Below are positions 10,373-20,984 of a stretch of DNA of 64,000 bases, piece after piece. The notes under the pieces are model-generated. The model was not told the origin of the DNA. It saw only the letters and a program-made list of their open reading frames with translations, and did not search any database. Position 1 is the first letter of the stretch. Every line of letters starts with the position of its first letter. Location of the stretch: NCBI RefSeq assembly GCF_963678635.1, contig NC_087063.1, positions 24,372,701 to 24,436,700 on the forward strand. Reading direction: 5' to 3'. A program made the translations under genes and the position numbers. Origin of the DNA: Symsagittifera roscoffensis. Taxonomy: Eukaryota > Xenacoelomorpha > Acoela > Convolutidae.

Positions 10373-10415
10373 CTAATCGCTATCGTGCGCGGATACTAAA
10401 AACTTATCAATCAGC
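10373..10415 (+). repeat. 43-bp direct repeat, copy 2
   Basis: Second copy of the block at 9621-9663, differing at one base (CACTAATCGC versus CACTGATCGC). Confidence 0.9.
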
Positions 10416-12585
10416 TCCAACCCAGATCTTTGAGATGACTCTGAAAAAAACTTAGACACACATTGTTTGGGTCCAAAATGACGCTTGACTTTTTAAAAAA
10501 TAAGAAAATGGAGCAAAAACAAACTTAAAAAAATAAGCAGGCTTGCTTATGGTCTTAGCAGAAACTGGAGTAGTTATCTTTTTTCTCAGGAACACAAATT
10601 TGTGAATAAGGTTCTAGAGGAATTATTTCAAAGCAAATCTTGAGTGGTGATTTTACTGGAGCAATTAATTTACAGTAACTAATTAGTAAAAATTCTTTAA
10701 ATTACTTTAAATATGAGATGTAATTCCACTTTTGATCTGAGATCTTTACGTTTTTTGACAACTTACCATAAGAAAGGTTTCGAATACTTACGCCTGGGAG
10801 GATTTTATTACGTCATTTCCGGCTGTTTAACTATGCGTTTTTGACAGAAACTTTTTATACCTTCTGAAAAATATTGTTGCCTGGACGCCATACTAAACAA
10901 TTTCACCTGTGACTGTCTTTCGTTAACTTTGGGTGGTTTTAAAGTTGCTACTTTGGCCATTTTGAGTACTGAACGCGCAATTTATTGCATTCTTAAACGC
11001 GCGTGAGCGGCAGATTAATGCGAATCAAATTTTATTGAGGCAAGTTATTTGGTGTTTGCATTATGATACAAAACGATAAAAACATTCCTTGTTAATTTTC
11101 ACTAGCATGTTCATAAATTGAAAAAATAAGAAAAACCTTATCTGAAATAGTAGAAGCCCAGCTAAACTTGGAGGTAATTGATTGATAAATTTTGAATTTG
11201 ATGTACTGATGCGGGGTGAAATAGATACTAATTTCAAAAGTTTAAGAGTTGCGCTTCTCCCAAAACTATAGTTGTTATTCTATTGAAAAATGATTGAAAG
11301 TTTTTGTGATTTCGGAATTTTTCCTTGAACAGTTTTTGTTCAGACTTTAAGGCGTAGAATTTCATGCAAGGAGGCTTCTCACAACTTTTGCTTTGATTAA
11401 AACCTTGATATCTGATTGAGTTGTTTTCGAGAAGTCAAAAAGTTTTTAAAAACGGATAAGGAATCAAAACATTGATTTTTTGATGGTGTTACCTTTTTTT
11501 GTAAAAGAACAGGAGTATCTGCTTATGGAGGGAAGCTTCCCACAACTCGTTCTACCCATTGATTCCAACATCTCAGATACGGAAGTGAACAGTTTTTGGA
11601 GGGGGCAACCCGTTGGAGGGGGCAACCCGTTTTACCTATTCCAGTCAAAACCTCTGATTTGGGAGGGTAGTTTCCGAGAAAGTCAAAAGTTTCAAAAAAC
11701 AGTCAAAAAAATCAAAAATTTGACGGCTGTAGAAAGTGGGGTAAGGTATAGAGAACCTATACCATTACGCAGGCACACAGGGGAGTGGGCCGACTTCCCA
11801 TTGGTATCAATTTTTGAAAATTGGTAGAGTAGTTTTGAGACAAACTAAATTATTGAAACAAAAAGAAAAAACTTCCAACGCGTCTCAAAAAATTAAATAA
11901 AAAACCCGATCCCAATATTTTTTTCATAATACCTGTTTTTATCAAACAATTTTTTTCATTTTTGTCCAGTTTTTCTATGCAAAATTTTTTTTAGTTGGCC
12001 TTAAAGTGCTGAGAAGGAATATTTACGGCTTTCAAGTAGTATTGTTGCAATTACTGCGTAGAGTTTGGGCCATTTGGCAAATTTTTTGAAATTTCGTGTC
12101 TCATGGGGCTTATGAAATTCGAGACGTAAACATGAAAGTTTAGAAAATCATCAACAGATATCTTGGAATGCTAGCTCTTTTACCAGAGAAAATTTTTGCA
12201 TACTCAAATCAATTAAAAGTGATAACGTTTGTGACATTGTCAAGAAACAACCGCTTCGCTATTCTGAGCTTGCGTTCGTCTGAACAAGTTTTGTTTGCAT
12301 GAATCAGTGTATACCGCTCACTTAGACTAATTTGATTTATCTATTTCCTTGACTAACCGATTGATACTTGTCGTTAATTGGGAAGCTCAACCACCGAGGC
12401 ATGTTTATCACGCCTTGTCAAATCAAATATGCTTCAGTAGTAATTCTATTGGTCTGCTAGAATAGCTATATTTTGACTTTTTATGCTAAATTTAGGCCTG
12501 CTATAAAACCTATCTTGGGTATTTTGTACTGGAAAATTACTTCTAAAAATTTGATGAGCCGTGCACAATCCCATCTCAAAAAAAA
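10416..12585. other. Unassigned intergenic DNA
   Basis: No gene recognised. A 17-bp unit (TTGGAGGGGGCAACCCG) is tandemly doubled at about 11597-11632. The 11340-11720 stretch looks like two or three diverged copies of a GAGGGAAGCTTCCCACAAC-type sequence. The plus-strand open frame at 11480-11827 lies over these repeats and is not supported as a gene. Confidence 0.35.
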
Positions 12586-12745
12586 CATCTGAGAGGATTT
12601 TTGAACAACTATACTTATTTCCATAAAGACTGATTTGCTTGCCAGTTTTTCGATTCGAAGTGGACATGAGGATCTCTCCATAAGTTGAACTTAATTCGAA
12701 AACTCTGGGCGAGGATCCTCTTGCAGACGTGCTAGTGAAAGACTT
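12586..12745 (-). pseudogene. Trypsin-like serine protease relic
   Basis: The minus strand carries a diverged copy of the exon at 14158-14445. The shared segment AAGTTCAACT..GGAGAGATCCTCATGTCC is followed by GCAAGCAAATC.GTCT. In the intact relative this encodes the region after VLQEV and before the catalytic GDSGGP. Here the match fades before the catalytic serine, and no frame reproduces the family motif. A gene relic, same orientation as the 14-kb fragment. Confidence 0.7.
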
Positions 12746-12924
12746 GCTGCCAAGATTATTGGTATGTCGCGACCAGAATATAGCATTATTTTGACCCTCC
12801 AATTCTGTTCCTCCCCCGCTTGGCAATTTTTGTAATAAAAGAACATTGCAAACGAAATTTTTTTCATAAACCTTTGCGGATGGCTTGAGGAAAAGTGAGT
12901 TTATGTCCGTGGTTGCTCCTCACT

Positions 12925-13440
12925 CATAGAATAATTTCAGATAAGGTACACCGTCTGTTCGTCACGCTATCTTATTTCCGTCTGATAGATTCGTGCAAAT
13001 TCTTAGATTTATACCAATCTTAATCTTACTCTTATATCTCGTAGTCTCAATAGATCTAGTGTATACTGATATTTGCGAGATAAGTTATCAGGAACTGTTC
13101 TGAAGAACAACTGCTTGCTAAGTTATTTCGTTCTGTCGCTGAAATAGTTTCAGCTTTACAAATTATTTTAAGTGTTAGTTAGGGATCATGATAAGTTAGT
13201 TAAAAATACTTTACAGAGATAGTTAAATCAATAATAAAATTGAACATAAATACTAGTTTTAAACTGGTTCCACCCATACGGGGTTTAGAGAGTTTTAAGT
13301 TTGATGTTTTTTAAAGCTATGGATGGATGGAGAGATTTCTAGATTCTTGGCGTAGATTCTTTTGAAGCAGTGGCTGCGTGAATGAGAAAGAAACAATTGC
13401 TCGTGTTGCGGAGTAGCTGTCTTCCTGGAGAAGGGGTATA
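12925..13440 (-). repeat. Solo LTR-like copy
   Basis: Matches the locus C LTR region (42345-42800) and the locus B LTR (17230-17880): AGGTACACCGTCTG, CACGCTATCTTATTTC, GATAGATTCGTGCAA, AGATCTAGTGTATACTG, ACTGGTTCCACCCATACGGGG, then ATGGATGGATGGA. No retroelement genes flank it, so it fits a solo LTR left by recombination between ends. Exact boundaries and target-site duplication are not clear. Confidence 0.7.
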
Positions 13441-13494
13441 ATTATGATAAAACTAAATACGAGTGTTAAACTGGTCCCACAGAGAAAAAAACGC

Positions 13495-13667
13495 GGCTCT
13501 TTTCCAGTTCCCCCTTTGATATTTTCCGAAATTCAATATATGAAAGTGTCAGCATGAACAGGTGAACAAACGTGTACAGCATTTTAAACATGCTAAATGC
13601 CGTGTGAACGATTTTTGAACAATTTTTTTGGATTTTTTCGAGGGAGGTGGAAAACTGGAAAAGAGCC
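13495..13667. mobile_element. MITE family 1, copy 3
   Basis: 173 bp with ends GGCTCTTTTCCAGTTCCCCC and AAAACTGGAAAAGAGCC. The interior is diverged from the 4.5-5.1 kb copies but keeps a GTGAAC/GAACAA-rich core. Confidence 0.75.
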
Positions 13668-14157
13668 AAAAACGCGACCGGGAAGTCCTCGAGTTTTTTT
13701 AGAGCTGATTTTTTTAAAGTTTTTTTAGAGCAAAAAGTTTTAAAAATGGATAAGAAAAGCATAAACCTGATTGAAGCACATTGGCTCAAAAAGAAATCTG
13801 CGGAGATCGAGTTTCTTCTGAAAAAAAGACCGGACAATTTATGGTTCTCTCTCATTCGAGCCCACCAGACGAGCATTAACAAACCTATACTTTGTATTTT
13901 GTATTTTGTAAACCTATACTTTGTATTTTGGGGAGTCTGTAATTTACTCTAGGGATGCTTTAATGAAAAGACCTCAACATTGGCCTGAAAACGACATCTG
14001 TCAGTTCTTACCTCAATGACATGATAATTAAGCGTTATGTCAAATAATTCCAAACTTCTAAGCTTTAATAATACTTTGTTTTTCTTAGTTAGCAAAGGAT
14101 GTTGACACGTCATACAATTCTGGGATTGCTCTTAGGTGCTTTGATTGTTCTGAGAAT
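13668..14157. other. Unassigned DNA with a short direct repeat
   Basis: A 21-bp direct repeat AAACCTATACTTTGTATTTTG occurs at 13881-13901 and 13910-13930. A plus-strand open frame (13647-13952) begins inside the adjacent MITE and runs through the repeat; its middle (MDKKSINLIEAHWLKKK) is hydrophilic but unrecognised and is not called a gene. Confidence 0.35.
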
Positions 14158-14640
14158 TTATGCGTTCCGATCAATCCAGTAGGCGTATGCAGACACTCGT
14201 GAGTAGACTCCCCATCCAGTGCACTTTTTACTTCCGTAGCTCACGACTCCGTAGAGACATCTGGGTCCACTGCCGGTCAGAGGGTACGCAGGTCCCCCCG
14301 AGTCACCCCCACAACTGTCCTTAAAACTGCCCTTTAGACAGATTTGCTTGCTAGAGATCCGAGCGGGACATGAGGATCTCTCCTTCAGTTGAACTTCCTG
14401 AAGGACTTGCGGAAAATAAGTTTCCGTACCTGAAATGCTCCCCATTCCACAGACTGCAATTGTGTAGTCATTTTTGTCATGAGAGCAAAGTTTTATTTTT
14501 CGGCTGCTGGAAACTCTCTCGGATAAATAGAGCAGCGCTATGTCGTTCCTTGGGTCTGTTGTAGATTGTGGTGATTATTTTGTGTTTAGATTTCTCGGCC
14601 GGAATTTGGTTATATATTGATCGAGCTAGATAGAACTAGA
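14158..14640 (-). pseudogene. Trypsin-like (S1) serine protease, 3' part
   Basis: Reading the minus strand towards the TAA at 14158-14160, three S1-family landmarks appear in order. First is NDIALLYLSESF, the motif holding the catalytic Asp (about 14540-14510). Next is IAVCGMG then VLQEV (the AVVSGWG/LQEV equivalent, 14460-14390). Last is FKDSCGGDSGGPAYPL, with the catalytic Ser, followed by CLYGVVSYGSKKC and VYSRVSAYAYWI. The C-terminal 95 residues are one clean frame. The Asp-motif segment is in another frame, so a one-base indel lies near 14480-14500, and another frame change may lie before NDIALL. The catalytic His exon is absent: a short inverted-repeat element begins at 14661. Most likely a decayed or truncated secreted endopeptidase gene; two related fragments lie at 12.6 and 41.8 kb. 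Confidence 0.8.
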
Positions 14641-14660
14641 TCTATGTTTTACATCTTAAA

Positions 14661-14933
14661 GCACCAGCGGATTTAGGGAGGGGGCGGGGGTGAACGCCCC
14701 CTGCCCCCTTCGTATTTTGAGGTAACCATGTTTGGCTGACTGACCCTAAAATTTTTTAAGAGGGGAGCGCGTGCCGAAAAAAAATCATTTTTTTTGTCAA
14801 AAATTTGGTCTTTAAGGTGATTTGGGAGAGCTCAGAAAATCATTTTGGTCAACTTAAAAAAAGTTCGACAAAATTTTGAATTTTTTTGGAAATCGCCCCG
14901 CCCCCTCCAGAAAATCCTAGATCCACCCCTGCC
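14661..14933. mobile_element. MITE-like element, GGGGGCGGGG ends
   Basis: The left end (GCACCAGCGGATTTAGGGAGGG..) is complementary, with mismatches, to the right end (..CCCCTCCAGAAAATCCTAGATCCACCCCTGC). 273 bp, AT-rich core between GC-rich ends, no ORF. Ends of the form CAGGGGTGGATCTAGGATTTT occur on non-autonomous DNA elements in many invertebrates (general knowledge). Confidence 0.6.
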
Positions 14934-15329
14934 TTGAAGAAGGCATTTCAGGTTGCTTTTTCACAAATCTGGACTGAAAACTTTTAGTTGCCATCAGGAA
15001 AATTATTTGCAAGTTGATTTACAACATGCGTATAATCTGTTTAAACTGTTGGCGTAATTTTGAAGTATTTTTTGAAGGTTTTCAATTTCAGCAAACTTTT
15101 TTAGCTTGACATAAATCCACATTTCAATGTATTTTGAATTTGGAAACACAAAGTAATTCTATCCATCCGGGTCGTGGACATAGTCCGAGTGGATTTTATA
15201 TTTAGCACTGATTCTCTGCAGCCGCGGTCGCGATTGAGTGAAGTCACCCACCTCTACAGTGACTCTGCCACCTAAATTTTCCAAACTTTCCCCATTCCGA
15301 CGTAACTTTCCTTGACATTACGAAGTATA
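14934..15329. other. Unassigned DNA
   Basis: No coding or repeat feature that I can support. Confidence 0.3.
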
Positions 15330-15600
15330 AAAATGAGGTTCTTTTGTCTCCCCCCACCCAACTGCGACCTTGTATGCGTAGTTTTCTGTTCATATTGTCC
15401 GATTGTTACAAAAATTGGAAATGTGACCAATTCGATCATGGCAAACACATCTAGTCCACTTATCTATAACCTTGTAAGAACCCTCGTTACACCATAAAAT
15501 GGACACTAATGGTTGGGTTCTTTTTCCTAGAACCACCCCACCGCATACGGGCATCAGTTTTATGGTATAAAGCTAGAGATAAATTTCATCAAACCAAACT
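15330..15600. mobile_element. MITE family 2 remnants
   Basis: Contains GGTTCTTTTGTCTCCCCCCACCCAA (15335) and, 180 bp on, CCTTGTAAGAACCCTCGTTACACCAT followed by GGGTTCTTTTTCCTAGAACC and GGGCATCAGTTTTATGGT. These pieces match the complete family-2 element at 40023-40229 and the fragment at 38903-39030. Two overlapping or nested remnants are likely. Confidence 0.5.
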
Positions 15601-15855
15601 TACTTGTTTGCCTAAAACTGTTTTGGACTCTTAGTCATTAGAAAATTTTGAAGCTTTTTCCTTATAGTTTTAGTATGATGATTTTAGCTCCGAATATAGT
15701 TTCATTGATTGATGACTCTGTTTTACAATTTTTTTTAACGAAAAACTTTGTAAAACCTAATACTTTTTTGATATCTTTCAAGGTTCTTTGGCAAAAACTT
15801 GCCAAAACAGCCAAGTTTCGCTCTTTTTCACTCTCTCCAATTTCAATTAATTAAT
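15601..15855. other. Unassigned DNA
   Basis: Nothing recognised; short open frames on the plus strand look random. Confidence 0.3.
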
Positions 15856-16010
15856 TTTCTCAGTGGTTTTACGTTAGTTATTATGGCCGAATGCGTGATG
15901 ATCCGATAAAGTATCAAGAAAAAAGTGGCAAATGTAATCAGAAGTGTTAGTTTGATCACCATGCCAAAATCATTAAATTATGACGACGTAAAATTAGTTT
16001 TTCAAAACTA
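15856..16010. repeat. Diverged interior of MITE family 1
   Basis: TTATTATGGCCGAATGCGTGATGATCCGATAAAGTAT and GATCACCATGCCAAAATCATTAAATTATGACGACG parallel the interior of the 4537-4752 copy (ATGGCTAAATGCCTGATGTTACGATGTAAAGTAT; GTTCACCAAGCCACATTTCATTGCATTACGACAACG). Terminal repeats are not preserved. Confidence 0.5.
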
Positions 16011-16625
16011 TAACTCAAATGTAGGGGACAAGTTTTTCTTCAAAATTTAGTCAATATTTTGAAAGATTATTGAAAGGTATCAGAGATTGATGAACTTCGG
16101 TTTGAATACAATGCTTAAAGATATATGCCATTATAATAACGATGAAAATACTAAAACAGTGAACAAAATTATGCGCAAATTCAGGTTTTTTTTTCTCTAA
16201 AATGCCTGTTTCAAGGATGATGTTAGACAGGTTCACGTAGAATTTGATTTTTTTACCAGGACTAAAAACAAATGATCAAAGCTGCCATCTAAATACTTTA
16301 TCAAAATTTGATTAAAAAAATTTATCAGGTTTTACCGGGTCTGAAAATGCCAGTTTGCACCATCTACACTAAATTATTCAAAACGTGTCAAATTGTAAGA
16401 AACAATTGCAATAATTGTGTTAAGGCGTCTTACCTATAGGCACATTTTAAAATGATGTCATTTTATATAAAATTATAAAATTTTATGGGTTTGTTTTAGC
16501 AAAAAGTTTCCATAGAAACAAGAAAACCCTTTAGCTTCAGAAACTAAAACTTGAACCGAATTAAGTCTCTTTCAGTTTTTGTTCAACTTTTTTTGTTGCC
16601 TGTAGTTGATAATATTTCACAAAAC
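16011..16625. other. Unassigned AT-rich DNA
   Basis: No gene or repeat supported. Confidence 0.3.
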
Positions 16626-17015
16626 GGGGTCTTATGCACAAAACGGCCCAAAATTAAAAATTTTATATCTTGAGCTAAAATTCATGCAGTCGAATTTGAT
16701 TGGTTAGAAGTAGCAAATCAAATTCAACCATCATGTTCAGACAATTCAACCAAAACTTCCAGCAGATAAAAATTATTAGCCGAAAATACCAAATTGTTAA
16801 ACTTTGTCTTATAAAAAATTCAAGTCCCATGATAAGTTTTTCTCAGACGAGATTTTTTTTAAAATGGCTTCAGCAGATTTTGATCAACAATTTTATCTGC
16901 TTGAAATATCAATCGAAATGCAAGCCATGTTATTTGAACTTGAGTGTAAGAATTACGAATCAGTTCAAGAAAGCCGACGAAATACTGATATTGGGCCGTT
17001 TAGTGCATAGGAACC
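16626..17015. mobile_element. MITE-like element with AAACGGCCCAA ends
   Basis: The left end GGGGTCTTATGCACAAAACGGCCCAA is complementary to the right end TTGGGCCGTTTAGTGCATAGGAACC with few mismatches. The element is ~390 bp. A 68-codon plus-strand frame (16804-17010) closes inside the right terminal repeat (its last codons, GPFSA-stop, are repeat sequence). The frame therefore belongs to the element, not to a host gene; no transposase motif is seen in it. Confidence 0.65.
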
Positions 17016-17227
17016 AATAGTTGTTTATGTTCAGCCTCTATTTTTTGCAATAAGTTATGATATATTGAGTTAGTCACCCAAATATTCAGATATAATGCCC
17101 ATATTCTGCAGTCGCCTGACAAAAAAAGTTTCTGAAAAAATGTAGAATTATGGGGAAACTGATACCGATTATTCTGGAAATCCTGAACTTAAATGAGTTA
17201 TTTTGAGTTTAAGCCAGAGGTAGCTTT

Positions 17228-19000
17228 CTCAGATTAGTTTCAGATAAGGCACCGTCTGTTTGTCACGCTATCGTAATTTCGGTCGGATAGATTCGTGTAA
17301 CTTTTTAGTCTAATACCAATCTTAATCTTACTCCTATATCTCCTTAGATCTAGTGTATACTGGTATTTGCTAGGTTTATGGTTAGGTTAGGTTTATGGAA
17401 CTTATCAACATCGGGTTAGGTTTATGGAACTTGTCCAAAGAAGAACAACTGTCTTCTGAGATTTATTCAAATTGTTCTGGTGCTGAAACTACAAGTAACC
17501 GGGTTATCAACATCGGGTTAGAATTTATAGAACTTCGTCCAAAGGAGAACAACTGTCTTATAAGACTTATTCAAATTGTTCTGATGCTGAAACTGCAAGC
17601 AGTTTCAGCACTACAAATCATTGTCAGTGTTAGTGATGTATTATGATTGGTCGGTTAGTAATAGTTTATAAGGATATTTTTATCAATAATATAATTGGAT
17701 ATAAATACTAGCTTAGAACTGGTATCACTCATCCGGGGTTTGGAGTGTTTTTAGCTTTTAAGTTTTTTTTTGCAGTGGAGGACGGATGGAGTAGGTTTCT
17801 TTAAGAGGTTGGAGCAGTGACTTCGTGAAAAGAGAGATGTATTTGTTGTGTAGAGAGGAGAACAGTTGGTCGGGTTCCGGAAGTGGGTCTTGTTTGATCA
17901 TGGGTCGTCGTGAGTGATCGTGTTAAAATTCGAGATCAGTGCAATGAGGTGTCGATTTGGTTAAGCTTTGAGTGAGACTAGGTGCAAGATGAAGTTTGAG
18001 CTTTTCTGAGTGAAGTGCCAAGTGACTAGAATCGGTATGTGAGATCAACATCGAGTTGGCCATTGGTCTGTTTCAATGGTTTCCTCTGCTGGGATGTTGA
18101 GTACATACTTCAAATCCTGCAAGAGTAGTGAATACGGCAATAAACCAACAGATTTGCCATTCCAGAGTTGATTTGTAATCGAGTTTTAATCATCTTTGCT
18201 GCTCGCTCCGTTTGCTCTAAGAATTATTTCACATTGCATTTATATATCTAAATCTTGTTAGTATGATCAGTTTTAGTTATTATGTTCTACTAGTTGTTTT
18301 CGCACAAGCGTTCTTATTTAGTTCGGTCATTTTTCAGAGTTTCTCACCCTGGGTCCACTCTTATAAAAAATAGAGGATCGGGGTCGTAGAACATGGTCGG
18401 AGCATGTACTTCGAGCGACGTCGTTTTGGTGGGTGAGGTCAGTGCGGGTTACATTTTTTATGGTCTCTTTGGGTCTCTTTTTTTTGTTCAAACTTTTGTT
18501 TCATTTTATTAGGTGATTTTTTCTCTTTTTTTCTTGATTGTGTCCTTTTCTCAAACATAGATTTTTGTGTATTGGGTTTTCTTTTGATGTTTCCAATAAA
18601 ACTTTGAAATTTCCAAAAAGTTTCAAAAGAATATTTTATCCAGTTTTAATCTGGGTTTAATCCCGTTTGGGTAGCGTGGGACTTTCCTTCTTATTCATGC
18701 TGCCGGTGTTGTGGTTTCGTGCTACTGTGGCGTTAGTAGGCTGCATTTTTTAGTTAAGTGTACTCTTATAATTCCTTCAAACGAGGTTATAGGAAAGTTT
18801 GAAACGTGTGAAAACAAGTTAGAATTGGTATCAGTTGGATTTGAAACTTGAAATTCTTTTACTAAACAATTCTTCATGGACGAGTTGTGCGTGTTTAGTG
18901 GAAATAGTGTGTGAATTGTGAACGAGTAAAGAGAGTATTGAAAACTTAGAAAAGAAGCGTCACTTAAAAAGATTAGTTTTCTTGTAATTTATTTGCAAAA
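17228..19000 (-). repeat. Locus B LTR-like region (3' end of element)
   Basis: Homologous to the locus C region 42345-44000: TCAGATAAGGCACCGTCTG at the left edge, AGATCTAGTGTATACTGG, the CATCCGGGGTTTGG block, AACATCGAGTTGGCCATTGGTCTG (18047), TAGTTGTTTTCGCACAAGC (18292), TAATCTGGGTTTAATCCCGTTTGGGTA (18648) and GGAAAGTTTGAAACG (18791). All retroelement genes to its right read towards it on the minus strand, so it is the 3' LTR or LTR plus 3' leader. The right edge is not defined. It contains an internal ~105-bp duplication (17404-17610). Confidence 0.6.
17404..17610. repeat. ~105-bp tandem duplication inside the locus B LTR
   Basis: Two copies of ATCAACATCGGGTTAG..TTTAT.GAACTT.GTCCAAAG.AGAACAACTGTCTT, ending in the GCTGAAACTACAAGTAA / GCTGAAACTGCAAGCAG segment. 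The other LTR copies have this segment once. The two copies have diverged at many positions, so the duplication is not recent. Confidence 0.8.
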
Positions 19001-19253
19001 TATTAATTTACTGCTTAAAATATTTGAATTTTACAGCAGAATGATTAATTTTTTGCTTTCGTACGAAATTTATTGTGATTACTAATTTATATTCATTGTT
19101 ATAAAAATCATAAAAATTTAGAAAAAGATTTTCATTTTTTATTTGGATTTTTTTCTTTCAGGTGAATGATTGATAAAATCTAAAAAAGAAAGTTAGAATT
19201 TCGTGGTGAATGGTGAGTGTTTTTTTATTTTATTTGATAGTGAAATTTTTTTT

Positions 19254-20968
19254 TCATACATACAAAGAATCGTCATCAGCGTTTAATCCATTGGTTCGAA
19301 TTTTTTCGAATGATGTGATAAGTTTTGTAAGCATGCTGATGTTGTTTTCACTTTGAAGCAGTGGCCAGAGAAGCTTTAGCGCTCTGATGATTTTCAGTTC
19401 TTCAGTTTGAAGTGAGAATTCTTGAGGTGTGTTCTGAATTAAGTTATACAATTAGTGATTATATTTAGTGTTGTGAATGTATTCTAGTATGGTGATTTCA
19501 ATGAGCTGTATATATTCTTGGGGCGGGATTCGGTAATGTCGAAGGATCTAGTTAGTGGGCATAATATATGCAATTATCTTATGGGATCATAAGTCCGGAG
19601 ATTAGTGTTTTTGATGGAGTAAGTGACATTTAAAAATTATTTCAAAGTACATTTTAAAATTATAAGCATAAATCTGTGTTGTGGGTTATGTGTTGGCGTG
19701 TTAGATGTGTAATGATATTTTATAAATTTGTAATGTGTAAGTGTGTGTAAGTTTTGTACGTAGCATGACTTCATGTGAGCAGTGTAGATCACGTTCCTTA
19801 GATGTAAGAAAGTGCAAAGTAAGTGCGAAGTGATTGAATTTGTTAAAGTATGATTAGTTTGCTTTGGTGTTTGTTAGTGCAGTAGCAATTACATTATCAA
19901 ACTTCTCTTAGTACTACGTATGTGAAACACATATTCCGATTTGATAAATTTTTTTTCTGTTAGTTGAGGGGCACTATTAGGGTTGTCCTCATTTGGGGTG
20001 CCTTCCATGTAGCGTGTTATGGCGTGGTCATAGTGATTTATTGAGAATCTGTTAGCGCGTTGTGCTATAAATCGATTGAGAGTTTGGTTTAGTCCGATTG
20101 TGGTGAACTGCTTTTCGCGAATTGCAGTTATTAGTTTATGGAGGCGGGATTGGCATAATTCATTGTCTTCTGGGGTGTTGTATAAGGGAAGGGCTAATGG
20201 GTTAGAAAGGTGATAGTAAAAAGTTCAAGATGGCGTGCGAATTAGGCAATACTCATCAACGAAGCCCAACTAGTAGTCTTATGGTAAGTTTATTGGGGGA
20301 AGAATGGTATGTTATAGACTAAAAAATCTTTTTTGTCAGTTTGTTGTGGGTGAAGGGCATATAGTCGGGATAATCGAGGATGACTAATGGGGGATTGGGG
20401 GCAGGGTTGAGGTGTTTTCGTTTGAAGACTCTATGGGCTCTAGTTGGTGCTGTTTTGGCTGAGTGAATTGAGAACTAAGAAGTTGAGATAGAGTATGTTA
20501 GTTGGTGAATTGTTAATGCACTTTTCGTGTTCTGAAAATGCTGTTGTTGGGTTGTAAAATTGTCGCTAACTCATGCTCTAATTGTTTATTTTTCATGGGG
20601 CTAAGTGGGTCGGATTGGTCGCTGGACACCTGTGAGAGGATAGGGGTAGCATCAGTATATGAGAAGGGGGCGGGAGGAATGTTATTGGGAAGCTGAGGAG
20701 TTAGGGGCTGGAAGGGTGGTTGTGAAAAAGTTGACGCAATGTTTTCTGAATCAAGCAATCGTCGGGATTCTTTACATCGAAGTTGTTCTAGTTAGAGATA
20801 GTTTTAAAACTGTTTGTGTAGAAACATCTGAATCCCTGCGTGGTGAGTTATGTAAAAAACTGGGCAGGGGTGAAAAGGTGAGGTCTGATAGGAAATGCAG
20901 GAATTTTGGCGTTGAATTTTGGATGGATAGGAAAGAGAAAAACTGAGGGATCCAATCTGTCGGTTCAT
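19254..20968 (-). pseudogene. ORF X, locus B (accessory ORF downstream of env), degraded
   Basis: Starts at a minus-strand ATG (20966-20968) whose first residues (MNRQIGSL) resemble those of the locus C ORF X (MSRQLRSL). A Ser/Pro-rich segment follows, then TRAHRVFKRK (TNRAYRNFKRK in locus C), then LTLHFLTSKERDLHCSH (near 19770-19815; LTFNFLAPHERDLHCSH in locus C). The C-terminus, NTPQEFSLQTEELK-ALKLLWPLLQ (19254-19451), corresponds to STPYEFAVGTEELK-TLQLLWPLLQ. Stops and frameshifts separate these blocks. Protein-level conservation across two clearly diverged copies suggests the ORF was once under selection. I recognise no family. Its place between env and the LTR suggests an accessory protein. 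Confidence 0.6.
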
Positions 20969-20984
20969 CGTGTGCTAAATAGAT

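Noticed and set aside
13647..13952. 101-codon plus-strand frame
   Set aside because: Starts inside a MITE and ends in a short direct repeat; no domain recognised.
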